A DNA stretch of 64,000 bases from Agrypnia vestita. Taxonomy: Eukaryota > Arthropoda > Insecta > Trichoptera > Phryganeidae. The stretch is from contig JADDOH010004035.1 in assembly GCA_016648135.1 (NCBI GenBank), positions 1 to 64,000 on the forward strand, read 5' to 3'. The notes under the pieces are model-generated. The model saw only the letters and a list, made by a program, of their open reading frames with translations. It was not told where the DNA came from and did no database searches. Within the stretch, counting starts at the first letter, position 1, and each line of letters opens with the position of its first letter. Of this stretch, positions 46,715 to 59,345 are shown one piece after another. Made by a program: the position numbers and the translations under genes.

Positions 46715-47546
46715 ATTTACGTTACAAATGGCGGCCATTTGATGGCAGCTTGGTTTTGTATTTATTTCAGTCTGTAGTTAGTCATGTTTATAATTTTCTC
46801 TTATTTTTGTGTATTAAGGCTGCACATTCATTCTACATGTCTCAAATTCGAGGTATTGTGTGGATTTGATCGTGCTATTTTAAGACGGATGTCACAGATA
46901 ATGTGAACATAATTTCAAAAGAACTTGGTAGGACGTTATATAGGTTGTGAATATTGAGTAGGAAGTAATGATAGAAAGAGGCGACTATATTATTGTCGGT
47001 TTTCTTAAAATAAAGCCGTCATCTTTCTGGATAGAAAACTGCACATACAGGCTGTATTGATCATACTTGAAAATATATTTTACCGCCAAGACTTTTTTGA
47101 ACGTCATCTATCAAAATTCACATCGTGGCCCTCGACTTAATGGTATTTTAAAATTGTAAGAATTGTAGAGTATTTAATACAATGTTTATTTTTCATTTGG
47201 AAAACATCGATACTTAATGTAAAATAGAAGCATTTTGCATGAGGGTTTGGAAAACTTTACAAGTACTTGCAAAAAGTACGCCGATGTCAATTCTTGAAGA
47301 CGCAACAATGCACACAAGTTTATGCATTGTCTTAAAAAATATTTTTATAATAAAAACTTCTAAATTTAAAGACTTTTCTTTTTTTCCGTTTCTTTTTTCT
47401 TTCTGACTTTTTGAGTTTCCTTTTTCTCTCTGACTTCTAGATATATATATATACGTAGATAGTAGATATACTATTATTTACCTATATAATAAAGACACTT
47501 CCTATACACCAATGCCATATTAGGACTGCAAAGCAAGTATTACAAT

Positions 47547-47819
47547 TATTAAAGAGTTAAGGTTGTTATTAAGGTCATTAGAGACATATTTAAATTAACT
47601 GTTTGCGGATATTTTATACAAACCGCATGTTTTTCCGGGAGACGATTCTCGACGTTTCGTTGAATTCTTATTCAACGTCATCAGGAGGACGACCTGTACC
47701 CGCGAAGGTAAAGGGCGGACTTCAGTCAGAATAAGAATTCAACGAAACGTCGAGAATCGTCTCTCGGAAAAACATACGGTTCGTATAAAATATCTGCAAC
47801 CAGTTATATTTAGATAAGA
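47547..47819. mobile_element. Penelope-type foldback with 8-bp target duplication
   Basis: ATTACAAT flanks the unit at 47539-47546 and 47820-47827. Left arm (about 47590-47674) and right arm (about 47729-47813) are inverted copies of the same terminal module, with a 54-base spacer. The left arm, read on the minus strand, holds a complete hammerhead-like motif; the right arm holds only its 3' half. Confidence 0.78.
47648..47687 (-). ncRNA. Hammerhead-ribozyme-like motif (best core)
   Basis: Minus strand: stem I CTC/GAG (47685-47687 with 47648-47650), box CTGATGA exactly (47678-47684), one extra C, stem II GTTGAAT/ATTCAAC with an AAGA loop (47659-47676), GAA (47656-47658), self-complementary ACGT (47652-47655), and C (47651) at the cleavage position. 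The flanking bases could extend stem I through an internal mismatch. If the extra C instead pairs with the G of GAA, stem II gains a pair but the catalytic G12 is sequestered. Confidence 0.62.
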
Positions 47820-47829
47820 ATTACAATGT

Positions 47830-49270
47830 ATTTATCAATTCTGGTTGTAGTAAAAAAACGAGTTAGTTTTCTTTTTTTTATATTTATAACGAAAGACATA
47901 AACGTAATCGCAGGAAATTTGCACCATTTTCCACACGGCATTTATACCACACAAAAATTCATTTCATCCATTTTTTCTTCGCACAAATTTGAAACGAAAT
48001 TTGATTCACACATATGACGCTTTAAACTGAATTTAGAAATAAAATTGCGTTCTTCCGCATAGTCATTTCTTGCATCCAAACATCGATTTGCGCGAATAAA
48101 TTTGATTTATTTGAATTAATAATTCGCCTATTGGGTATGTATGTAGCCGGCGTGAGTGAGGTTTAAGATTATTTATTATATTATAACGTTGCGATTTTTA
48201 TTCATGCGTGCGCATGCGACACAAACAACAAATTCATATTAAACTAGTTAAAAACCTTATTATATGGGATGAATCGATTGCTTTCATTCGTATAATATAT
48301 AATACTTCATATCAAAGACAAATTTGATACAAAAAAAACGTTTTATACAGAATTTTTATCAAAAAGAATAAGCGGCGTGGACAGGCGTCCTGCCTTCGCC
48401 ACGGCCGCGGCTTCCTTAATTATAATAACTTCAGTTGTTGGCAAATTTCATACTTTGGATTTTTATTTTTATATATTAATTAACGTATTTTAAAAAAAAT
48501 CAAGCATTAAATAATGCACGAAGTCTCAAAGAGCAGGAGTAAATAAGATATATTGTTTTAAATCATCTCTTCATATGAATTAATAAGTGTTTTATTTTTT
48601 AAAATCATTTTTTTATTTTTAAATTTTAAATCACCAAAAAACGTTGGCTGCAAATTTAAAAATTTATTACTTTGTTAATATTTAACACTTCTTAATTATT
48701 TTAGAACAGTTTTTTCATCATAATGCTCTAGCTTTAAACTCGTAAGAAGACATATTCTGCGTACATAGGTATAAATATTCAGTAAAAATTTATCTCGCCT
48801 AACGCACTAAAAATGAATTTTTTGGCCGCACCGCGGCGTGTCGATCGATGCTTATATTTCTTAATTATTGTAAATAATTTCTAATTTATTACTTTTATAT
48901 AAAAAAAAAGTTTTATCTAAGTTATCTTCATAAAAAAATGCAGTTTAGCATATAAATTCTGATTGAAATCAATAATAAAAATCTTCATTTTCGTAAAAAA
49001 AAACGCCGAAATATTCATTTGCAGTGAATGTGCCGCCTTAAGTATACTGTTTTTAATAATATATTTTAATGTAACTGAAATCACTTAAATCTAGACTTTA
49101 TTATGGTTGAATACCTGTCTAAATGTTTTCTGGGGAATATCGATATTCCTATAGTTCAATCACCGAGAAGAATACATTATAGAAATGTATTTACACTTCA
49201 GATATAAAACAATATTTTTATATTTAGTTATGTTCTAAAAATACAGTTACTGGATTTTGTTGCCAGGGGG
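47830..49270. other. No gene seen
   Basis: AT-rich. A short GC patch near 48374-48415 (GCGGCGTGGACAGGCG...GGCCGCGG) has no recognised content. Confidence 0.4.
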
Positions 49271-49274
49271 ATGA

Positions 49275-49535
49275 TTAATTAATTAAGATAAATTGTAGAA
49301 GTCTCATGGAAACGAAGCTATGAATACGTGTGTGGAATATTTTTATACGATGGACCAGGGCTTAAAATCTGTATGACCTGGCTCAAGTTATCAATCTACA
49401 CTATGCAACGTTCACCAATTCCATCGTAAGAACATTCACATATTATAAAATTTTGAAAGTTCTATATATGTTAAAATCTGAAAATCTTTCGTTTATTTTA
49501 ATGAACTATGCTAGAGACGTCTGTTCACATTAAAT
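49275..49535 (-). repeat. Dispersed 255-bp repeat (copy B)
   Basis: Inverse partner of 14200-14460; see that entry. Confidence 0.75.
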
Positions 49536-49539
49536 CTAT

Positions 49540-52500
49540 GTGATTTTCTCAAGCTTGTGTGTTATTGTAAAGTGTTTCGCTATATTAATTTTGCCTTATG
49601 GTCCGTTGTAGCGTTAAAAATTAAAATTAAATATATATAGATATTAATTGAAACAAATTTAATGGATCACTGAATTACATATATGGATAATATGGATAAA
49701 CAGGAAAACCCTGTTTATCGAAAAAATGTATGTAGCAACGAGACTCCAACATAGAAATTTCTCTTGCTGGAAGAATGAGTTACCAAACACACCACGGTGA
49801 CCAATTTTCTCGTTGAACTTGCATGGTTTTTCTAACACAAAATTATTAACGGGTCATTAATGACGCTGACAGATATTCCTAATATGGCATTAAAGAAAAA
49901 TGTATAAAAAATTTTCCACAATTATGGCAATAAAATGTTACAGAATACTTGAACACTTTTTATTTTTAAGAAATTAGAAACACTAGAAAATTAATGTAAA
50001 GTTTTGTTATGGCACAAATATAATTGCGTGGATTCCATGGTTAACGAAATTCATACCTATAATATTATTGGCTTTCAGTACAGTAAGACATAAAAATAAA
50101 GTTAATTTTGACCTTAGTAACTCATTCTCCCGCCAAAGGAATATGCCTTGTTTGAGTCTCGGTGCTAACTATGTTTTTTTCGATATAAAGATGTTCTTGT
50201 TCATCCTTTATACCTACCTAAGTTATTCATCTAACAAGTTTAAAATTAAAATTCTCTTGAGATCAAACTCCGTTAATCGATGACTTTCTCGAATAAATCT
50301 CGTTATATTTGTAATCACGATGATATACGAATACGAATTATTCAAATTTTGGTTCGAGCGTACAAGCGACACTCCCTGTTTAGCATCCGCACACCTGCAA
50401 TACCTTCACTATTTTGGTAAATATAACAACGCCACATATTTTGTTAATCTAAATTAATTCAAATCCATGATAAAAAATGCGGATTATTTTTCAGATTGAA
50501 AATAAATTCAAACTCTGCATGCCAGACTTGTATTTATATTGGCCATATACAATAAAATGATTAAACTGACAAAAATTTATTCTAAATATTTCAGAGTTTC
50601 GATGTATTTTATAGTTCCTACGAACAATCAAATTAGAAATACTGTAATAAAAAATATATATCAATATATAATTTTTGAATATTTCAAATCATTTTTAAAC
50701 AGAAGTACAACAACAAATTTTCATTTTAGAGCTATAGCGAACGGATTTTATTTCAATATTTTTCAAACGTTTTCTTTCAATGGCGCATTTTCCAAATAAA
50801 ACCATTTATATATCAACGCACGTGAAATACAGATGGGTTCTACAGAATTAATATAGTACATGATTTTTTTTAATTTTTAAAAAAGATACCTACCTACTTT
50901 TAAAAATACAGAAATATTTAAACTCGTTTGCTGTAATCTTATTAAAAAATTAGATTAACCAATTAAAATAATTTACAGAAAAAATATAGAGTAATCCTTA
51001 ATCTTTTCGACAAATTAAATTAATCAATTAAAATTATATACTGGAAAATATTTTTTCCACTTGTCTTTCTAATTGGTTAATCATTTTTTTTTAAATATTA
51101 TTGAACTACGTTATAAGAATTGCAACCTATCGTTAAAATGTCTTTTTATTAAAATATATATTTAACCTTTTCTATAAATTGGAATTTCTAGCTTGTTTTG
51201 TACCCATGAAACATGAAACATCAGTAAATATTCAGTTGCATATTCCAATAATTTCATTCCAACTTGCGCTTATATAATTATTTAATATGTCAAATTCACT
51301 ATCTCCAGCTTAGAACCTCAATTTATTTCAGACGCTTTATTGAAACGCTTTATTCTGAAACCTAAGCTAAACATTTTTATGTTATTTGTCAGACAGATAA
51401 CAATATTTTTTAACGAAGACGAATATTACCAGTTCATAATATAAAATCCTACATCCATTAGATGTCAATTAAGAGTGTGAGAACCGTTTTTCAATAGGGA
51501 AAAATTGCGCAATGAATTCAGTACAACAGGTGTCATATGTTCCGTGCAAATGGCAAAGGTGAATGAGTAATGGATAACGGAGATTAATATAATTGCGGGA
51601 AATAATGGCCGAGTATAATTCATATTCTAATCATTTACGCATTGACCTTGGCATTGATACCGTTTGCAAAGAAACTCATGATATTCTAGATACCTACGCC
51701 TTGAGGAGCCCCTTTTCTATGCAGCTTGCATCTCGAATGCAAATAATGCACTTAATGCAAATACCTCGTGTAAACTGAGTCAATTGTTCATAATGCCGTG
51801 CATTATATATTCTGAGAGCAAATACGGAATGTACAAATATATTATCCAGAAATGTATATGTTTTTTCAACAAAGCTCTTTTATATAGGTACTAAGTACCT
51901 ACCTACACATCAATTGTACAATCGTGCATTACAAATGTATAATATATATATTTTTTTAACAATGCGCATGCCTGTAGCCATATTTATATAGGTATTTAAT
52001 ATCAATATACGTATGACTATTTACAAACCAATAAGATAAACAAACATACATGAAAGGTATAGTAAAGTTATCATTTTAATTCGACTTCATTTTTGCTTTA
52101 AAAAATGCAATTGAATATAATAAAAGATTTATTTAGTGAGTGTCAACTGTTACAACGAATTAATAATAATTTAGGAAACGAAAAATAAAAAAAAAGTGAC
52201 TAACGAAGAACGTTACTATCTAATAAAATATATGAACAATATTGTTGTGTTGTACATATTATACCCACCTCGACACAGGATTATCCTAGTGAGGGAGTAT
52301 AATTTTTATTATTAATAAATATAAAAACATAATAAATAAATATGATTATGTATATAAAACTATAATACTTACACATCACACATTTTTAAAAATATAGATT
52401 TTTTCGAATTAAGACAAATTAATCATTTACACATACAAATTGTAAAACATTAACACATATGAGTATTCTTCAACCAATTTAATTCATTTTAAACTAATCC

Positions 52501-52670
52501 AAAAAAAAAATAACGTGTTCATTGCAACTGTTTTAATTGCTATTCAACTCCCAAAATAAGTATCTAATTTTAATATCCTAGAAAGATATTAAATAATTTT
52601 ACATTTATTTTAATGAAATTATGTTAAAAACGAGGTTCCTTCTAAACCTTATTCATTCTGGCATGACATT
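49540..52670. other. No gene seen
   Basis: AT-rich with only short random frames. Confidence 0.4.
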
Positions 52671-52674
52671 TTTT

Positions 52675-53170
52675 TATCGAGATGAAAATTATACGCGTAT
52701 CTTTTTGGATGGAACTCGATACTCCAGTGCCCAAGTTAATGAAGAACGGAAAGACAAAAAGATGGCGCCTTCAGTTGGTTAATTGCTCGCAGCACCTGCC
52801 CGGCATATCAGAGCGGGTCCTGGACATGGCGGTCGTCTCCAGAATTTTTCCCTTTTTGTGTCTTTTGCTAAAACCAGTTTTCTTGGTACATATTTTCGGC
52901 AATAAGTTAGACCAGTTTTTGATACTTTATATAGATTATGTATGTATATATTCAATATATGCTTGTATTCTTCCTTCTGTCCTGTCCACGCTCTTCTAAG
53001 GGATAAAAGTTATTACGGAGAGTGTCTTTTAATATAAATTAGATGGTTGATTCTAAGAATCTACCTAGAATTCTGTAAAAGTAATATGTATTTCAACTTT
53101 TGACAAATAGTGGTGTATGTGAACCAAGATTTTTCGTGTATTAAAGTAGTATATTCAGATGGATCGAATA
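52675..53170. other. Unassigned patch
   Basis: A GC-richer block at 52680-52860 lies in a 105-codon plus-strand frame (52682-52999) that starts ordinary and becomes hydrophobic. No domain is recognised. It could be an exon scrap or retroelement debris. Confidence 0.25.
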
Positions 53171-53177
53171 ATTTTAA

Positions 53178-53275
53178 GATGTTTTGAATTATCTTAAAAC
53201 TAAATAAATCTTTGTATTATTTTAAAACTAAAGATATCTTTGAATTATTTTTAAAACTTGAAATGTTCGAATAAC
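53178..53275. repeat. Degenerate tandem repeat, about 30-bp unit
   Basis: Three units built on TTGAATTATNTTAAAACTAAA, the last one diverged. Confidence 0.6.
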
Positions 53276-53279
53276 TTTG

Positions 53280-54330
53280 AAGATAAAAAATATTTATATC
53301 TACCTACTTAATAACAAGTGATAAAGTGCAAGTACATATTTACATTTCTCAAAGAATTTATCTCTAGTTAAAGCATTAAAATATAATCTACAGAACACTT
53401 GTAAAATCCGAAATCCTTGAGTTAAAAAAAATAAAACCTGATTATTTTATGTTATTTTGGCGGTTTAATACGACTCTAGGGTCCAAAGGTCCCTGTAGGG
53501 GTCTCCAGCACCCAATTTTTATAAACATCTTATTAATATTTTGAATATCATTTCTTTCAAGATGATAAATATGTAAATTCAGTAGATATACCTACTATGT
53601 ATAAATATAAAATTATCGAATAAATCTAAACAGTTTTTGTCGATCAGTGTAGTACCTACGGCGTACATTTCCTTTATCATAAAATCGATAGTATTAAAAT
53701 TAAACCATTATTTTATTTTGAAAGATTTTGTTTACTTCTCTGAATATTGGCCAATTTAAATTCCTTATTCCTCAATCAAATTACATATACTTGCCAAAAA
53801 AAAAATTGCTCGCTTACCAAAATGTGAATAGGCCGTGATGTATTGTATAATGTATTCGCCATCTGAATAGGTACATTGCACATATGCATACATGTGCGGG
53901 TGTAGCACTTTTTTTTCATTGTGTTTCACGTGAGTAGACTGATGGTTGAAATATTGGCAATCGGTTTAAGATAATCAAAATTGATTTGAGTTATTTTTAA
54001 AAGTGATGGGGGTAACTTTGACAGGTGCGCGCAGCGGTGAACGACGAACACGCAAAATGTAAGAAGTAAACAGCAAAATCATAAAATCGTATCGGGAGAC
54101 TACGACTTACGGTAACACGCGAAAACCTCGTAACACATGAACGACGGATAGAAATTATTGGAGTAATTATTTATTTGTAAATCTGCCTTATCCTCAGCCG
54201 TAGCAGGTGAACACCGCGATACCTGTATATGTAGATATAATTATTGGAAACCAATTTATATACATGCCTAAATGTGCTCTCCTTGTTCGCGTTCGATAAT
54301 TTTCATTTTGTAGCCATTTTGACTTAAGTT
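53280..54330. other. No gene seen
   Basis: AT-rich; nothing recognised. Confidence 0.4.
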
Positions 54331-54338
54331 CGAATTCA

Positions 54339-54456
54339 GAGTCAATACTCAGATGATTTAAAGATTAAGGTATGCCTTAAAACTGTAGACATTTTTCAGT
54401 AAAAAATAACACTTTTAAGGCATACCTTAATCTTTAAATCATCAAAGAATTGACTC
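54339..54456. other. Long hairpin: 44-base arms, inner 31 bp perfect
   Basis: 54352-54382 and 54413-54443 are exact inverse copies for 31 bases (core AAGATTAAGGTATGCCTTAA), around a 30-base loop. The next 13 bases on each side (from GAGTCAAT at 54339 and to ATTGACTC at 54456) also pair except for an internal mismatched stretch. Confidence 0.88.
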
Positions 54457-54899
54457 GGGCGTAACTTTGTAGCGGCTCTGCCATCACGCTCGTTCGCGGA
54501 AAAGATTGTCAAATATTTCGGCTATAAAGTATATAAAACCATACTTTTAAACCAAATTGTCTTAGGGCCGGTCTTATAAACGTCCTTTAGTTAAATGTCA
54601 GACCAAATAAACCGAAATTTGATACAAACGTAATTTTTTTCGTCTTATAACAATCCGTTAGTCAAATTTTTAGCATTAAGCTGTAAACTTAAAGGTTGTT
54701 AAAAGTCACAAAAAATGTATAAATTCAAAATAAAATTGTGATTATAAAATAAGTGTTTGCTATGTTATAATTACACGCCTAATTCGCTACACATTCTGTC
54801 AAGGGAGCGGATGCCCTGAAACCGATCGGCGCTGTATAACATTACATAACTCGTATGGTTATGTATAAAGTTAAAAACAATTTGTCCATATTAGAGTTA

Positions 54900-55550
54900 G
54901 TAAAAGTATTGTAGGGCGCGGATTTGTGGGCCCTAAAGCACCGCATCGACGGCATGGTTGCGCCACTGGATAAACCTTACCCACCCAAGGTCGCGTGTGA
55001 GTACCGGCGCAGTAATAACAGCATCTCTCCTCTGGTCCCCGCTAGAGCCACGGACCATGTTTGCAGTTTGCATAATTCAAAGGAAACATTAGCAATCGTC
55101 CGCATTTGCTGCCCCGCGGTTCAGGCGTCCACTCCGAGACGTGTTACCTGCTTCTGCGACGTTTGTCGGGGGGTTTGAGGTCAAGGCAATGCGCATAACT
55201 TTGTGTAACGGCTTGTCTTGTGCGGTCGATGTGGGCGTCATCAATTCTGTTTGTTATTTTCGTGATACATTTCAGCGAGCTCTGGAGACTTCTTCTCCTA
55301 CTGACTTCCTTCATGCGGTGTAGTCGCTTCAGAAGTGATGTATAGTTGCCATAATCAGATGAGACCCAGATGAGGCTCGTAATATATCCCCACGGGTCTT
55401 GGTCCCGGGCGCCCTGACTTCGTGGTCCCTACAGCCAGATGCGACGCTCTTATCCATCGTTGTGGTACTCTTCCTGTTCAATTTTGGTATTTTTACCACC
55501 GTTGGTAGTCGTTGCCGAGGCGGAATTTGTTGCAAAATGACGTAAAAGTG
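54900..55550. other. GC-rich block, possible retroelement remnant
   Basis: About 650 bases of near-balanced composition between AT-rich flanks. Several frames are open: plus 54924-55178 and 55141-55323, minus 55329-55535. None shows a domain I recognise. The minus peptide (VASGCRDHEVRAPGTKTRG) has a gag-like basic character, but that is weak. Confidence 0.3.
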
Positions 55551-55559
55551 GTACTTTTA

Positions 55560-57300
55560 ACATTTTAAATTAATTTAATACAATTTTAGCATTAATCGTT
55601 AGAAATAAGTTTTTAAAAAAGCTGTTGAAATAAGCATAAAAATCTAAAAATAATCAAAATATCATAAATCAGCAACTAAATATAACCACTGACTAGTCAT
55701 ATCCTACAATCATTGTCGCATATAGGTATCTTCATCATACTATGCTTTTATATTAAGATCGTCAACTACCTACTAGCTGTTTCATAAAAAAGATTTTTTT
55801 AGACAATAATTGTTTTTGATTATTTTCGTAGTGCCTGAGGAAGGAAATGATTATTTGGGTAATTATTAAAACTCAAGTGGTTATATAAACTCAGTTATTA
55901 TCAAATTCGATTATAATGAGTATCCATAAGATAGGTATTTGCGACAAGTAGTAAAAATATTAATTTTAGCATTTTGCACAATTGAAAATCGATCAATTAA
56001 AGGTTTGCTTTCTTGAATGATGAAGAGAGGAAGGAAAAAATATATACCTACGACAAGAATGTTGATGATGCCTGACAGAGAATATCCGCGATAGACCTGG
56101 CATAACTAGGTAAACCGGGAAAAGGAATACGATCCTATGAGAGATCTCAAAAATTGATGTTCATGCAAGAGAAAATGTATGAATGTGGTTAAGATGAGAG
56201 TTGTATGTCGGGACACAACAGTGCTACCCTCAAACGGGGATAGCGTAATCAACTATCCTATTTTCGAATGTCTGCCTGTCCGTAACTCGCTGGAATTATG
56301 ACAACAACATAGATGATGACTAGACGTCAATGAAGCCCGGGCACCCGAGTATGCCACGTCAATCAGCGCGTGACTCGGGTTACACGCAAGGGTCGTTTGT
56401 AATTATTATTATGTCCCGTGATTTTTCGAGGGTGTACGGCTAGTATATGATTACATAAGTTAATTCAGTCCTGTAATGCGAGTAAATCTTCAACCCGCGC
56501 TAATTTCACTTCGTCAAAACACGTCTAATATTCTAAATTGAATAAATTTCTTCGTCGGGGGGCAACTAATAATTTACCTGACACGTTAAGCAGTCATTAC
56601 TGTAAAGCAGGTGTGCCGTGGTAGCGTACACACTTATGGACTTGGGACATGCCGCTAATAAAGAAGTACGATGGGCTGTAGTGCAAAAAGAGGTTATGTT
56701 CATTTGGACTCGGGGGACATTGCCTGGAAAAAAATTCAATCTTTCGGAAACGTATTACAAGATGTATCTTCTTGGCAACTCCAAGGTAAGGGAGTGGATG
56801 GCCCCCAACTTCCTCGAGATAAACAGCAAGATTGTATGAAGACACATTCTATCTTGATTTGTTAACAAGTACCTAGCCTTGGGGTCCGCGGAGGGATGAA
56901 AATTATAACGGGGACGTGTACAACTTCATTTGTTATTCGGGTACTTTATCTTACTGTTCTGTTAAAACTTTAATTATTTGCACGTGGATTTAAAGATACA
57001 GAGGTAGGTACTTATTGCGTCTCAAGCAATTATAAATAGGAAAATTTCTATGATTGGGTCATATGGAGAGGATGGCCGAACAGCAACCACTGATTTCATT
57101 GTTTTATATAAGGCCAACAATGCGCTGGAGCTTGGGAAGATGGAGAAATGGCGTGCAATCATTGGTTAAGACTCACCAAGAGTTGTGGCGCCAATAGTGA
57201 TTATAATGTACAAAATGAATATGGAATGACACGGTGCTACGTGTTCGCTCTACTTTTGTATTATTGAAGCTCGCTGAAACACTGCTGAAGCGACTTGAAG
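55560..57300. other. No gene seen
   Basis: Mixed composition. A plus-strand frame at 56618-56839 (containing RWAVVQKEVMFIWTRGTLPG) has no recognised domain. Confidence 0.3.
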
Positions 57301-57304
57301 CATT

Positions 57305-57640
57305 TTGGATGTGAGTCTACATATGGCTTCTAAAAATAAGCAAACAAATGACAATTTAATGGTCCGGATGCGAAAGGAAAAAGAAATCCTTAAAACAATC
57401 GAAAACCGGAAATATTTTGGCCATATCCTGAGACATCCGGAAAAGCACCAGATCCTGCATCTCAACGTTCAAAGCAAAATTGCGAGCAGGAGAGCTCCTG
57501 GAAGACGCAGGACATCCTGGCCGAAAAATCTGAGGCAATGGTTCGAGAAATCCACAGTCCAGCTTTTGGACCTGTTGCTAGCGATACAATGATCGCCAGC
57601 ATGATCGATAACCGAACATGAAGAAGAAGAAATATGTAAT
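57305..57640 (+). pseudogene. RTE-type LINE 3' end, (GAA)n tail
   Basis: The plus strand reads NLMVRMRKEKEILKTIENRK, YFGHILRHPEKHQILHL, KIASRRAPGRRRTSWPKNLR and QWF, the canonical end of this LINE family (NRKLEYFGHI.RHPEKY.LL, GRRGPGRRRTSWLKNLR.WFG). The open frame runs to a stop at 57592. The 3' end reads ATGATCGATAACCGAACATG, then AAGAAGAAGAAA near 57632. Confidence 0.85.
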
Positions 57641-57689
57641 TTAAATTTATTTCTCACAGATACGCGCGACTTTTTTTGATCGCTTGGAA

Positions 57690-57718
57690 TGCGCATCCCT
57701 GGGTGCCTCGCGGTTTTG

Positions 57719-57756
<38 letters not shown>

Positions 57757-58790
57757 CATCACGCCGTTTCCCTGCAGGGGTAGGCAGAGAGGATTGAACG
57801 CCACACTCTTCTATCCTGGCACACCACTTTTGCTTCGGCCACATTCATACATCTTCTCATACACGTTCTACGGTTGTTGCGGCTTTTAACAGGGCCATCC
57901 TCAAATACTTGTAGTACCTGATCGTGCCAGGTCTTTCGCTGACGCCCTCTATTCCTGTTGCCTTCAACATTCGCCTCATATATTTTCTTAACCATCCTTT
58001 CCTCGTTCATACGTTCCACATGACCAAACCATCTCAGCACTCCTTTCTTTATTCTATCTACCACACTACAGCCAGCATTGCATTCACTTCTAATTTGTTC
58101 ATTCCTCACTCTATCGACCAAAGATTTTCCACACAAGCGTCTTAGTGACCGCATTTCAACCGCATTCAGTCTACTTTCATTCCTCTTTTGCCAATTCCAG
58201 GCTTCACTTCCATACATAAGGGTTGGCACTAGAACGCCATTATGTACCGCTAGTCTTGCTTCTTTTGACAGATTCTTATTGGCCATAATTGCATTTAGTG
58301 CACCATTAACTTTGTTTCCCGCAGTTACTCTCCTTTCGGTTTTGAGACTGTTAAAATCAGCGAGATCACACAATGCGGCCAGCGGGTAATTATCCACCCG
58401 GTACGTCCGACATCCTCGCGCGTAGATCGCGGTTTCCTACGTGGCCGAGTTGACGACCCAAAGCACACAGCAGCTCCCTCGGCCGAAGCGGAGGCCCCGG
58501 CCAGCGGCGCGCCCGGGAGGCGGCGGCCGGCGCGGTGCTGTAGCGCGGGTCTAAGACCCCGGCGCGGGCTCTGCACAGTCATCATTAAACTTGGCAAAGA
58601 ATCTGATTGAACCGAGACGAGTCTTGCGCAAGCGCGCGGCGGCGGATGTTACACAATCCGCGCTCGGCCGGCCGCACGAACCCGCTCGGCCGGAATCGGA
58701 ATAGCCGAAGATTACCGAGCGACGAATAGGCGAGGCTTTAGTTGTGACGGCGAAAATTGGCGCTGGTCGGAAATCGTCGGTTTCGGCAAT
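57690..58790. other. CpG-rich island split by a LINE insertion
   Basis: Outside the LINE (57720-58336), the sequence at 57690-57719 and especially 58346-58790 is very CpG-rich (for example GGCGGCGGCCGGCGCGGTGC near 58520). The two parts join at the LINE target duplication, so they were one island before the insertion. A promoter or 5' UTR is possible, but no start codon context or splice donor could be tied to it. A minus-strand arginine-rich frame (58325-58597) looks compositional. Confidence 0.5.
57720..58336 (-). mobile_element. (GTTA)n-tailed LINE, 5' truncated, with 9-bp target duplication
   Basis: CGGTTTTGA occurs at 57711-57719 and 58337-58345 on either side. The minus strand has an uninterrupted frame from the truncation point to a stop at 57759: KERRVTAGNKVNGAL-like start, then ARLAVHNGVLVPTLMYGSEA, RLNAVEMRSLRRLCGKSLVD, RIKKGVLRWFGHVERM, MVKKIYEANVEGNRNRGRQ, RKTWHDQVLQVFEDGP, and a C terminus ending SAYPCRETA. 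It resembles the region after the reverse transcriptase in insect RTE-like LINEs. The tail is nine GTTA units (plus strand ACTAACTAAC...). This is the best-preserved copy of the family here. Confidence 0.88.
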
Positions 58791-59259
58791 TTTTTTTTTT
58801 TTATTTATTAGACACTAACAGGATAATAGGTATATGATACTCTGATAACAAATATTATAGTGAAGACTATGCCCATTATCCCAATTACAAGTGTCTTCGG
58901 CACACTCTAGTAACATGTATTTTTGCAATTAATTATATTTTACATGTGCATTTATGTATATTATATATTTTGTGTTTGAGTGTAGTGCGATTAGTATTTA
59001 ATGAATGATTGTGATTTTTTAAATATTTTTTCACTAATCACATTTAATTGTGATTTTCGGTAAACAATATGATATTATCACAGGTTCGCGGCAGTGGAAG
59101 ACAAATGAAACGCTTGAAATTAATTATAGTTTTATTTAATCACAAAAGTCACTGAACACAAAGTTATCTGGAACAGTATTAAGTAAATCAGACTAATTTC
59201 ACACTCTTCACTTGAGAATTTTCCACTTATCTGGTACACTTTATATATCTAATTCAGTT

Positions 59260-59345
59260 TTCTAGAATATCCGTATATCGATCTCATCGATATACAAACA
59301 CTCTACAGCACATCGTAATCGCACTTATTCACTATCGAACGCTCG
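59260..59345. other. Two short palindromes
   Basis: GTATATCGAT (59273-59282) and ATCGATATAC (59286-59295) form a perfect 10-bp stem around CTC. TATCGA and TCGATA near 59333-59347 form a second. The region 59060-59390 has pyrimidine-rich short phrases that could belong to an LTR, but no partner was found. Confidence 0.6.

Noticed and set aside
57924..58389. Plus-strand frames over the LINE
   Set aside because: Reverse complement of the clearly coding minus-strand LINE frame.
58325..58597. Arginine-rich minus-strand frame in the CpG island
   Set aside because: Composition explains it, and it crosses the LINE target duplication, so it cannot be an ancestral frame.
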